Both the position numbers and the translations under genes were made by a program. This document shows, piece by piece, positions 1 through 4,959 of a stretch of 6,037 nucleotides of DNA (position 1 is the stretch's first letter; each line of letters begins with the position of its first letter). Below the pieces are notes generated by a model. That model worked only from the letters and a program-made list of their open reading frames with translations. It did no database searches and was not told the origin of the DNA. Source of the stretch: Caldifarciminota bacterium (GTDB taxonomy: Bacteria; Hydrothermota; 32-111; QNBC01); NCBI GenBank assembly GCA_023132105.1, contig JAGLYS010000091.1:1-6037 (forward strand), in the 5' to 3' direction.

Positions 1-5
1 GACAC

Positions 6-21
6 AGGGGTCTGCCCCTAC
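6..21. repeat. Small GC hairpin with GTAG at its base (REP-like fragment)
   Basis: AGGGG (6-10) pairs with CCCCT (15-19) around a TCTG loop. On the minus strand the hairpin begins with GTAG (21 to 18), overlapping the stem by two bases, like the GTAG/GGAG head of REP sequences used by RAYT transposases. The word CTGCCCCTAC (12-21) recurs exactly at 180-189. The stem is short, so a role is uncertain. Confidence 0.4.
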
Positions 22-69
22 GATTTCACGAATTGAAAACGAATTACACGAATAAGGAAAAATAGACAC

Positions 70-93
70 CAGACTTCAGACGCCAGACATCAG
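70..93. repeat. Short 7-nt periodic repeat (CAGACNN)
   Basis: CAGAC occurs at 70-74, 77-81 and 84-88, each followed by two variable bases (TT, GC, AT), and a fourth partial CAG starts at 91. The spacing is exactly 7 nt, so it is not a coding repeat. It sits in the gene-free mosaic, and I infer a decayed intergenic repeat with no assigned function. Confidence 0.55.
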
Positions 94-132
94 CCGAGAA
101 GGGAAAGGTAAAAACAGTAGGGATAATTACAG

Positions 133-172
133 ATTCCTGTTTTCATAGAAATGACAAAGGAGGGACAGGAAT
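133..172. repeat. Inverted repeat with 8-bp arms
   Basis: ATTCCTGT (133-140) is the exact reverse complement of ACAGGAAT (165-172), with 24 bases between. Secondary complementarity exists between TTTTCAT (140-146) and ATGAAAA (171-177). It could be a degraded terminal or stem structure of a small mobile repeat. The following CTGCCCCTAC (180-189) copies the word at 12-21, which suggests that 1-190 is one composite repeat region. Confidence 0.4.
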
Positions 173-179
173 GAAAAAG

Positions 180-189
180 CTGCCCCTAC
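180..189. repeat. Second copy of the CTGCCCCTAC word
   Basis: This is identical to 12-21 in the same orientation, 168 bases away. Read on the minus strand it starts GTAGGGGCAG. Here the partner arm of the first copy's hairpin is missing, so it looks like a remnant repeat end. Confidence 0.4.
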
Positions 190-222
190 AATGACAATGA
201 TGGGATTAGTGAAACTGGTTAA

Positions 223-236
223 TATGCCTATGCATA
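223..236. promoter_or_regulatory. Palindromic site 1 (possible operator)
   Basis: TATGC (223-227) and GCATA (232-236) are reverse complements; extended by one base the arms are ATATGC and GCATAT at 222-237. The 14-nt site matches the dyad at 342-355 at 10 of 14 positions with the same axis of symmetry. The third base pair differs in a compensating way (T:A here, C:G there). Two copies of one dyad upstream of a regulatory gene suggest a repressor or activator site; no regulator is identified. Confidence 0.35.
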
Positions 237-268
237 TCTGCCGTTTTATACAATATTAAACAGCACTA

Positions 269-282
269 TGGTAAAAATACCA
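269..282. repeat. Small palindrome TGGTA-AAAA-TACCA
   Basis: Perfect 5-bp arms (269-273 and 278-282) flank four A residues. It lies between the two related dyads. It may be a protein-binding dyad, or chance in AT-rich DNA. Confidence 0.25.
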
Positions 283-327
283 CAGTTTTGTTGTTAATTG
301 ATAATGATAAAAAGATAAAAATGAAAT

Positions 328-333
328 TATAAT
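328..333 (+). promoter_or_regulatory. Possible -10 box upstream of the kinase gene
   Basis: A perfect TATAAT is present. No good -35 lies at the normal spacing: TGATAA at 305-310 is at 17 bp but weak, and TTGATA at 298-303 is a better word but 24 bp away. A start near 340 would put the dyad at 342-355 directly at the transcription start, a common operator position. A second weak candidate for the same gene is TTGAAT (370-375) with TATAAA (395-400), spaced 19 bp. Confidence 0.3.
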
Positions 334-341
334 AATTAACC

Positions 342-355
342 TACGCAAATGCGTA
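342..355. promoter_or_regulatory. Palindromic site 2 (possible operator)
   Basis: TACGCA and TGCGTA are perfect 6-bp arms around AA. It resembles site 1 at 223-236 and lies just downstream of the TATAAT at 328-333. Together these look like a two-site operator 119 bp apart for the kinase promoter. This is inferred from symmetry and position only. Confidence 0.4.
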
Positions 356-363
356 TATTACTA

Positions 364-375
364 ATTCAATTGAAT
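364..375. repeat. Perfect 12-nt palindrome ATTCAATTGAAT
   Basis: This is a self-complementary 12-mer in the kinase upstream region. It overlaps TTGAAT, the weak -35 candidate at 370-375. It could be a dimeric protein-binding site, but AT-rich palindromes of this length also arise by chance. Confidence 0.25.
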
Positions 376-422
376 AAAGGAATGATAATTGCAGTATAAA
401 AAGTAGGGAAGTACCCCTTGAG

Positions 423-479
423 ATGTTTACACTAAGCTATTTGAAATATACGAATGCAATCAAGAGACTGAAAAGGTAA
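423..479 (+). other. Possible 18-codon leader ORF before the kinase
   Basis: ATG at 423 opens an 18-codon frame ending at TAA 477-479. The encoded peptide is basic, with K/R at five of its last ten residues. The Shine-Dalgarno is weak (TTGAG just before it). The stop codon falls inside the first copy of the CTGAAAAGGT repeat, 30 bases before the kinase start, so its translation could affect the small hairpins there. It may equally be chance. Confidence 0.15.
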
Positions 480-498
480 TTAGTAACCTGAAAAGGTT
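468..498 (+). promoter_or_regulatory. Direct repeat and mini-hairpin in the kinase mRNA leader
   Basis: CTGAAAAGGT occurs twice, at 468-477 and 488-497, exactly 20 bases apart. Between them ACCT (486-489) can pair with AGGT upstream (474-477). As AACCT (485-489) it can instead pair with AGGTT downstream (494-498), giving a 5-bp stem closed by a GAAA tetraloop. The AAAAGG of the second copy is the only purine-rich Shine-Dalgarno-like word near the kinase start. It is 13 bases away and partly within the stem. This could tune translation, or the direct repeat could be a regulator site. Confidence 0.3.
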
Positions 499-509
499 GG
501 GATGCAAAA

Positions 510-2642
510 ATGTATAATACTAAAAGAACAGTATCGAATACCAATAATGAGATTCCTCCTATCGGATGGATCAATCATTACTCTGCAATAATTGAGAATT
601 TTAAGGAAGCTATTGTTTTATGCAGTAATGATAAAATAATTATGGCGAATTCTATTGCTGTCAGCCTTTTCAATGCTAATAATTCAAATGAATTATTAGG
701 TAAATCTATTTTGAATTTTATAAAACCATATAAAGATTCGATTGTTATTAAAAAGAATAAGTCAAATGGAAATGGGGAAAAGGTAAATAAATATAGAGCG
801 GAATTATCGGATATTAAAGGATTTATAACGGATGTAAATATTGCAGAGATGGAAGTAAATATTAAAGAGAAAAACATTATACAATATTTTATTACAACAC
901 ACAAAGATATGAAGAATATTGAAAGTGGTGTTAAGAATAGTGTAAAGGATGTAAAAAATTTTGAAGAACTGTTAATTTCATATGAAGATAAATTGAAAAA
1001 GAATATACAGATTAGAAATTTGATGAGTTCACTGCTTGATAAATCGAATAAAAATATCCCGATTGAAGATAAACTAAATAATGCACTTGAAGAAATTACA
1101 TCAATAAAGTGGCTGTTTACAGAGAAAAAAGGAGCGATTTTTCTTGAAAATGGAAAAATAGGATATATATTATTGAAGGGAAGTATAGGTCTTACCGATA
1201 TTGAAAAGGATATGTACTCAAAAATATCGATAGATCAATTTATATGTAGCGATGTTATATTTTTAGGCAAGATAGAATATAAAGATGATTTAGAGTGTTA
1301 TAATTCTGATATAGTAAGAAATAAAGAAAGGATTGGGAATTGTTGCATTCCTATTATACGCTTGGGAAAGACTATTGGTGTTATGTTAGCCAATGTTAAA
1401 AGGGGGAAGGATTGTTACGATAATGAAGAGTATCTTAAAAACATATCGGATATAATCGCCCAGATTATTTGGAACAATAAACTTAAAAGAGAAAAGGATA
1501 TTTTGGAAGAGGAATTTATTCAAGCACAGAAAATGGAATCGATAGGACATATGGTGGGAGCAGTTGCTCATGACTTTAATAATATGTTAGCCGGTATAAT
1601 GGGAAATGCCGAATTACTTTCAAATAAGCTTCAAAACAATAATGATTTAAAGGATCTTTCGGAGAATATTTTAAAAATATCCGAGAGCGCAGCAAAATAT
1701 TCGAGACAATTGCTTGATTTTTCACGGAGGGGTAGTTATCAAATGGAAGCATTAAATCTTAATAAGATTATTATGGATGTAATTAGTATGCTAAAAAGAA
1801 CACTGAATATGAAGATAGAAATCGAGAATAATTTTAAAATAAACCCTATAATTCAAGGTAATGCCACTCATCTGATGAATGCTTTTCTGAATTTGGGGAT
1901 TAATGCAATTGATGCTATGCCCAAAGGGGGTAAGATAATCTTTACTACGGAACTTGTAAATATTGATGAATCGATGATTAATAAACTTAGACTTGATATT
2001 GATCCGGGTATGTATGTAGAAATATCTATTAATGATACGGGTGTTGGGATGAATGAAAAAACGAAAAAACACCTATTTGAACCATTTTTTACAACTAAAA
2101 AGCAAGGTAAAGGTACGGGATTGGGTCTCGCAAGTGTTCATTCCTGTATCGTAAAACACAGTGGTGCAATAAGGGTAGAAAGTAAGCCCGGAAGTGGGAC
2201 TACAATGATAATAAACCTGCCATTATTGGAGGATTACTCTATGGATGAATTCTTACAGTCATTAAATAAAACGAAGAGAGGGATTGGTTCAATATTGTTT
2301 GTTGATGATGAGGAAATGATAAGGAATGTTGCAAGTGAAATACTGATAAGTTTAGGTTATCAAGTATTTACATGTACAAACGGGCAAGAAGCAATAGAAT
2401 ATTATAGTGAAAATCACCTCAAAGTTGATTTGGTAATACTCGATATGATAATGCCTAAAATGAGCGGTAGTGAGACTTTCATTAAATTGAAAGAGATAGA
2501 CAGCAATGTTAAGGTTTTATTGTCTACGGGATCGAATTACTGTAAAGAGACAAAAAAGCTTATAGAAGCGGGAGTAAAAGGTGTTATTCAAAAGCCTTAT
2601 AGAATAAGCGAATTATCGGAAAAGATAAAGGAATTCATCTAA
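510..2642 (+). CDS. Soluble hybrid histidine kinase (PAS-GAF-HisKA-HATPase-REC)
   Basis: This 710-residue sensor kinase would autophosphorylate on a histidine and pass phosphate to its own receiver. Order: PAS-like sensor (about 20-130), linker, GAF-like domain (about 165-325), HisKA with AVAHDFNN and phospho-acceptor His354, HATPase_c with N-box Asn465, G1 DTGVGM (509-514), FEPFFTTK (523-530) and G2 GKGTGLGLA (533-541). The C-terminal receiver (about 593-710) has acidic Asp599/Asp600, phospho-acceptor Asp645, Ser672/Thr673 and Lys695. No membrane segment or signal peptide is visible, so it should sense a cytoplasmic signal; the ligand is unknown. No output domain or partner regulator lies next to it, so signal probably passes to an unlinked phosphotransfer protein or response regulator. 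ATG 510 is the first start after the in-frame TGA at 489, and its ribosome binding site is weak. The kinase and receiver calls are firm; the PAS and GAF boundaries are approximate. Confidence 0.95.
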   Translation: MYNTKRTVSNTNNEIPPIGWINHYSAIIENFKEAIVLCSNDKIIMANSIAVSLFNANNSNELLGKSILNFIKPYKDSIVIKKNKSNGNGEKVNKYRAELSDIKGFITDVNIAEMEVNIKEKNIIQYFITTHKDMKNIESGVKNSVKDVKNFEELLISYEDKLKKNIQIRNLMSSLLDKSNKNIPIEDKLNNALEEITSIKWLFTEKKGAIFLENGKIGYILLKGSIGLTDIEKDMYSKISIDQFICSDVIFLGKIEYKDDLECYNSDIVRNKERIGNCCIPIIRLGKTIGVMLANVKRGKDCYDNEEYLKNISDIIAQIIWNNKLKREKDILEEEFIQAQKMESIGHMVGAVAHDFNNMLAGIMGNAELLSNKLQNNNDLKDLSENILKISESAAKYSRQLLDFSRRGSYQMEALNLNKIIMDVISMLKRTLNMKIEIENNFKINPIIQGNATHLMNAFLNLGINAIDAMPKGGKIIFTTELVNIDESMINKLRLDIDPGMYVEISINDTGVGMNEKTKKHLFEPFFTTKKQGKGTGLGLASVHSCIVKHSGAIRVESKPGSGTTMIINLPLLEDYSMDEFLQSLNKTKRGIGSILFVDDEEMIRNVASEILISLGYQVFTCTNGQEAIEYYSENHLKVDLVILDMIMPKMSGSETFIKLKEIDSNVKVLLSTGSNYCKETKKLIEAGVKGVIQKPYRISELSEKIKEFI

Positions 2643-2688
2643 TGAATTTTCATCTATATAGAAGGGGAACATATAAGGGGGAGAGAAA

Positions 2689-2730
2689 ATGAAGATAAAT
2701 GGAGCGGATTTAACCCGTTTCTATAAATAG
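2689..2730 (+). other. Micro-ORF of 13 codons with a strong RBS
   Basis: ATG 2689 is preceded by AAGGGGGAG (2675-2683), five bases away, a better ribosome binding site than that of the kinase. The frame reads MKINGADLTRFYK then TAG (2728-2730); past the TAG it continues ten more sense codons to TAA at 2761. It could be a small peptide or leader, or the start of a gene whose rest was lost, since a repeat-like hairpin follows at 2784. I do not recognise the peptide. Confidence 0.25.
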
Positions 2731-2783
2731 GAAAATTATTTAGCATATTGGTTATCTACATAATCATAATCACTCTCACCTCA

Positions 2784-2810
2784 CATCCTCTCCCGTTCCG
2801 GGAGAGGATG
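2784..2810. repeat. Perfect 12-bp hairpin, TTC loop (repeat or terminator)
   Basis: CATCCTCTCCCG (2784-2795) and CGGGAGAGGATG (2799-2810) are exact reverse complements around TTC. It is far more GC-rich than its surroundings. It could stop transcription leaving the kinase gene, but no T-run follows on either strand, so it is not a textbook intrinsic terminator. The CCTCTCCC...GGGAGAGG form, preceded by CTCACCTCA, resembles dispersed intergenic repeats I recall from many bacterial genomes, so an inserted repeat is at least as likely. Confidence 0.7.
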
Positions 2811-2850
2811 ATAAATTTCAGCCCGATCCCATTATGTACTCATAAATAAT

Positions 2851-2879
2851 TTGCATTTTTTTATTCCAGTAGCTATAAT
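2851..2879 (+). promoter_or_regulatory. Probable sigma70-type promoter of the HMG-CoA reductase gene
   Basis: A perfect -10 TATAAT (2874-2879) lies 17 bp after TTGCAT (2851-2856), a partial -35 (TTG conserved). Transcription would start near 2886, giving a leader of about 49 nt that includes the AGGAGGT site. This supports the gene as its own transcription unit rather than part of an operon with the kinase. Confidence 0.55.
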
Positions 2880-2923
2880 ATAAATAAGCAAAAATTGAAA
2901 CCGCATTTTTTCCCTACATAAAA

Positions 2924-2930
2924 AGGAGGT
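2924..2930 (+). promoter_or_regulatory. Shine-Dalgarno site AGGAGGT
   Basis: This full-consensus site lies four to five bases before ATG 2935 and fixes the start of the HMG-CoA reductase gene. The nearer ATG at 2931 is out of frame and too close to be used. Confidence 0.85.
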
Positions 2931-2934
2931 ATGT

Positions 2935-4215
2935 ATGCCAGTTTCAATCGGGGTATTAAAAGAGATTATTTCATTAATTCTTAATGGGAAGTCGCCACCG
3001 GAAATAATATCAAAACTTCAATTGTCTCTACCGAAAAATAAACCTTTATCACATTCCATACCTTTTGAAACTTCCTTAGAAAAGACTGTTATTGATAAAA
3101 GGATAGAAATACTAAAAAAACAAGGTATCAATCTAAATTATGTGACAGAGAAAAAGAAAATAGAGAACTTTAAGCAATATGAAGGAAATATAGAGAACTT
3201 TGTGGGTTTCGCTAAGGTGCCTATCGGTGTAATTGGTCCTCTGAGAATAAATGGAATATATGCAAACGGAGATTTTTATGTTCCCTTGGCTACGACAGAA
3301 GGGTCGCTTGTTGCTTCCTATAATAGAGGAGCGAAAATAATAAGTTATTCCGGTGGAGCGAGAGTTATGTGTCTCACGGAAAGACTTTCACGTGCTCCGG
3401 GCTTTCGATTTGCAAATCTTATAGAGGTTGGAGAATTTTTGATTTGGATTGTTTCCAAATTCGATAAATTCAAGCGAATAGTAAAAACAACCACTAAGCA
3501 CGGAAGATTGGAAGATATGAGTACGACAATCGAAGGCAATTTGGTTATACTTAATTTTGAATATACAACGGGAGATGCTTCTGGTCAAAATATAGTTACA
3601 ATTGCCACGGATAAAATTTGTAAGTACATAGTTAAGAATTCACCCATTAAACCGAAAATATGGTTTATTGAGAGCAATCTCTCAGGTGATAAGAAGGCAA
3701 CCTCAATGTCCTATCTTTTTGTAAGGGGGAAGAAAGTTACGGCAGAAGTTGTTGTCCCCAGAGAATATAGTATAAGAATGCTTCATGCTAAGCCGGAAAT
3801 TATAATGGATTATTACAAAATGTCCGTAATAGGGGCTGTTCAATCAGGTTCTCTCGGAACGCAGGGGCATTATGCCAATGGTCTTGCAGGTATCTTTATT
3901 GCCTGTGGGCAAGATGTTGCTTGCGTTTCCGAAGCAGCAATAGGTATTACAAGAATTGATATCACGGAAAATGGAGATCTTTATTTTTCTGTAACAATAC
4001 CTAATCTAATTATAGGAACTGTAGGAGGAGGTACGGCTCTACCTACGCAAAAGGAATGTTTGAAAATGTTAGGATGTAGTGGGAACCATAAGGCTAAAAT
4101 ATTTGCAGAAATATGTGCTGCAACATTATTAGGGGGAGAAATTTCCATTATCGGAGCCATTGCCTCGGGAGAATTTACGGAAGCTCATAAAAAATATGGA
4201 AGGAAACTAAAATAA
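2935..4215 (+). CDS. Hydroxymethylglutaryl-CoA reductase, class I-like, soluble
   Basis: The enzyme reduces HMG-CoA to mevalonate, the committed step of the mevalonate route to isoprenoids, with NAD(P)H in the cytoplasm. The 426 residues cover the catalytic domain only, with no membrane anchor. Visible motifs: ENFVGFAKVPIGVIGPL (88-103), TTEG with catalytic Glu122, DASGQN (214-219, in place of the DAMGMN cofactor motif), SGDKK with Lys253, CGQD with Asp327, GTVGGGT (361-367) and EAHKKYGR with the C-terminal catalytic His418. All four catalytic positions are present. Two nearby positions differ from the human enzyme as I recall it: the human GGYNAHAAN stretch reads GTQGHYAN here, and DKKPAAIN reads DKKATSMS. 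The CGQDVACVSEA form fits a bacterial branch of class I enzymes. No other mevalonate gene is in the window. Start supported by AGGAGGT. Confidence 0.95.
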   Translation: MPVSIGVLKEIISLILNGKSPPEIISKLQLSLPKNKPLSHSIPFETSLEKTVIDKRIEILKKQGINLNYVTEKKKIENFKQYEGNIENFVGFAKVPIGVIGPLRINGIYANGDFYVPLATTEGSLVASYNRGAKIISYSGGARVMCLTERLSRAPGFRFANLIEVGEFLIWIVSKFDKFKRIVKTTTKHGRLEDMSTTIEGNLVILNFEYTTGDASGQNIVTIATDKICKYIVKNSPIKPKIWFIESNLSGDKKATSMSYLFVRGKKVTAEVVVPREYSIRMLHAKPEIIMDYYKMSVIGAVQSGSLGTQGHYANGLAGIFIACGQDVACVSEAAIGITRIDITENGDLYFSVTIPNLIIGTVGGGTALPTQKECLKMLGCSGNHKAKIFAEICAATLLGGEISIIGAIASGEFTEAHKKYGRKLK

Positions 4216-4230
4216 GCGAAAGATATTAGA

Positions 4231-4290
4231 AAGATATTAGGGTCGGGGGTCGACATTTTGACAGCGGGAATAATTTCCAGCTTGTCCCCA
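4231..4290. repeat. Intergenic repeat unit A (MITE-like)
   Basis: 4231-4263 aligns with 4799-4830 (unit B): both read AAGATATT, then a G-run, then CGACATTTTGACA, with one indel and few substitutions. Both units also share AATTTCCAGC (4272-4281; 4871-4880) and end with CCCCA. Unit A is about 60 bases; B has about 30 extra bases in the middle. GGGGTC near its left end and CCCC at its right end can pair. AGATATTAG at 4221-4229 is repeated at 4232-4240 as a local duplication. A and B together bracket the gene at 4353-4781. Confidence 0.6.
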
Positions 4291-4301
4291 ATTATTACTA
4301 A

Positions 4302-4317
4302 AAGCAAATTATTGCTT
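4302..4317. repeat. AAGCAA-ATTA-TTGCTT hairpin overlapping a -35 box
   Basis: Perfect 6-bp arms enclose a 4-base loop. The right arm overlaps the first two bases of TTGACA at 4316. It is a possible operator for the downstream promoter or a weak terminator for the upstream gene; TTTTCTTT follows at 4322 after a short gap. Confidence 0.35.
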
Positions 4318-4344
4318 GACATTTTCTTTAAATTTTACTATTTT
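4316..4344 (+). promoter_or_regulatory. Probable promoter of the FeMo-co-like gene
   Basis: A perfect -35 TTGACA (4316-4321) is followed after 17 bp by TATTTT (4339-4344, four of six consensus bases). The predicted start is near 4351, two bases before ATG 4353, so the mRNA would be nearly leaderless. If the later ATG 4377 is used, the leader is about 26 nt and still lacks a Shine-Dalgarno. Confidence 0.5.
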
Positions 4345-4352
4345 TATTTAAT

Positions 4353-4781
4353 ATGATAAATAATATAGCAAAAAAAATGAGAGTTGTTATTGGTTCGAAT
4401 GATGGAAAAACAATTATCCCGGACCATATGGGGTCAGCAAAATATTTTTATGTATACGATATTTTTAAGGATATAAAGCCAAAGTTTATAGAGAAAAGGA
4501 GAAACTCATCAGAAGAAGAAAGTGGTGAACATGGAGTTTTAAATAAAATGAAACAGGTTACTGAAATATTAGAAGATGTAGATGTTCTAATAGGCAGAAA
4601 AATAAGTCCTAATTTTATAAACATATCTAAAAAAACTAAATTCCAACCTATAATAATAGAACTTGATAAGATTTATGAAATTATAGAAGAGTTAATGAAA
4701 CATTTTATTGAAATTTATGATCTTATTAAACAGAGAAAAACCTGTAATATAACATGGAAAATACCTAAATATTCTAAATAA
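4353..4781 (+). CDS. NifX/NifB-C-terminal-like (FeMo-co-binding domain) protein
   Basis: This small soluble protein matches the dinitrogenase iron-molybdenum cofactor family in overall pattern. VVIGSNDGKTIIPDHMGSAKYFYVYDI (residues 11-37) corresponds to the usual strand, 'NDG', 'HFG.AKYF..Y' layout. EEESGEHG (54-61) takes the place of the acidic/His-rich loop, and DVDVLIGRKISPNF (75-88) resembles the family's 'DVVI.GG.G' strand and turn. The family includes NifX, NafY and the NifB tail, which carry iron-sulfur or FeMo cofactors, and many lone members of unknown function. No nif gene is present, so a nitrogen-fixation role is not implied. The family pattern starts at Met9 (ATG 4377), which may be the true start; ATG 4353 matches the predicted transcription start. 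The C-terminal 30 residues extend past the usual domain. It sits between repeat units A and B. Confidence 0.75.
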   Translation: MINNIAKKMRVVIGSNDGKTIIPDHMGSAKYFYVYDIFKDIKPKFIEKRRNSSEEESGEHGVLNKMKQVTEILEDVDVLIGRKISPNFINISKKTKFQPIIIELDKIYEIIEELMKHFIEIYDLIKQRKTCNITWKIPKYSK

Positions 4782-4798
4782 TAATAAAAATATATAGG

Positions 4799-4889
4799 AA
4801 GATATTGGAGCCGGGGGCGACATTTTGACAACGTGAACAGTGGAAAGGGGGAAAAGATGTTCTAAATTCCAATTTCCAGCCTAACCCCA
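4799..4889. repeat. Intergenic repeat unit B (MITE-like)
   Basis: This is a second copy, in the same orientation, of the unit at 4231-4290. The left block (4799-4830) and the AATTTCCAGC...CCCCA block (4871-4889) are shared. The middle 40 bases differ and are longer, adding TGGAAA (4841-4846) that pairs with TTTCCA (4873-4878). Its end CCTAACCCC resembles the CCTGACCCC tip of the transposase element at 4960-6003, which suggests a non-autonomous relative. Confidence 0.6.
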
Positions 4890-4911
4890 TTTGCTATTTT
4901 TAAAATTGTGT

Positions 4912-4935
4912 GTAGAGACGCAATATTTTGCGTCT
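4912..4935 (+). repeat. REP-like GTAG-headed hairpin
   Basis: GTAG (4912-4915) is followed directly by a perfect stem: AGACGCAA (4916-4923), loop TATT, TTGCGTCT (4928-4935). A GTAG or GGAG tetranucleotide at the 5' foot of a short stem-loop is the defining layout of REP sequences recognised by RAYT transposases, and a RAYT gene lies beside it. The stem is not followed by a T-run, so terminator function is unlikely. Similar GTAGAGACGCAA hairpins are, as I recall, widespread in bacterial intergenic DNA. Confidence 0.6.
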
Positions 4936-4959
4936 AATGCCCCATTAAAAAAAAGATAA

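Larger units (their letters stand above)
1..509. other. Gene-free upstream region, repeat-rich
   Basis: No ORF of convincing length or coding character is seen on either strand. Positions 1-200 are a patchwork of short repeats: a small GC hairpin, three spaced ACGAAT words at about 28-53, a 7-nt periodic block, a repeated CTGCCCCTAC word and an 8-bp inverted repeat. Positions 200-509 are much more AT-rich and hold palindromes and promoter-like words, probably the control region of the kinase gene at 510. The left part looks like decayed mobile or REP-type intergenic repeat DNA; this is inferred from composition and repetition only. Confidence 0.7.

Noticed and set aside
171..194. 7-codon ORF (MKKLPLQ) after a GGAGGG word at 159-164
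   Set aside because: It lies inside the repeat mosaic, is extremely short and contains the CTGCCCCTAC repeat word; the good-looking RBS is likely chance.
1..200. CRISPR array suggested by spaced short repeats
   Set aside because: The repeats are 5-10 nt and irregular, with a 7-nt period in one block; there are no 25-40-nt repeats with unique spacers.
578..904. Minus-strand open frame of 108 codons inside the kinase gene
   Set aside because: It is a shadow of a well-supported coding region, rich in F/I/L from reverse-reading AT-rich codons and with no recognisable domain.
1791..2072. Minus-strand open frame of 93 codons inside the kinase gene
   Set aside because: It overlaps the conserved HATPase motifs on the other strand and has no promoter, RBS or family resemblance.
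3345..3588. Two overlapping minus-strand frames inside HMG-CoA reductase
   Set aside because: They are antisense shadows of a conserved enzyme with no independent coding evidence.
4258..4263. TTGACA in repeat unit A (and 4825-4830 in unit B) as promoter -35 boxes
   Set aside because: No -10-like sequence lies 15-19 bases downstream in either unit; the word is part of the repeat.
4353..4781. Nitrogenase cofactor assembly gene (nifX) with a nitrogen-fixation role
   Set aside because: Only the domain pattern is present; no nif genes are nearby, and lone proteins of this family are common in organisms that do not fix nitrogen, so no symbol is assigned.
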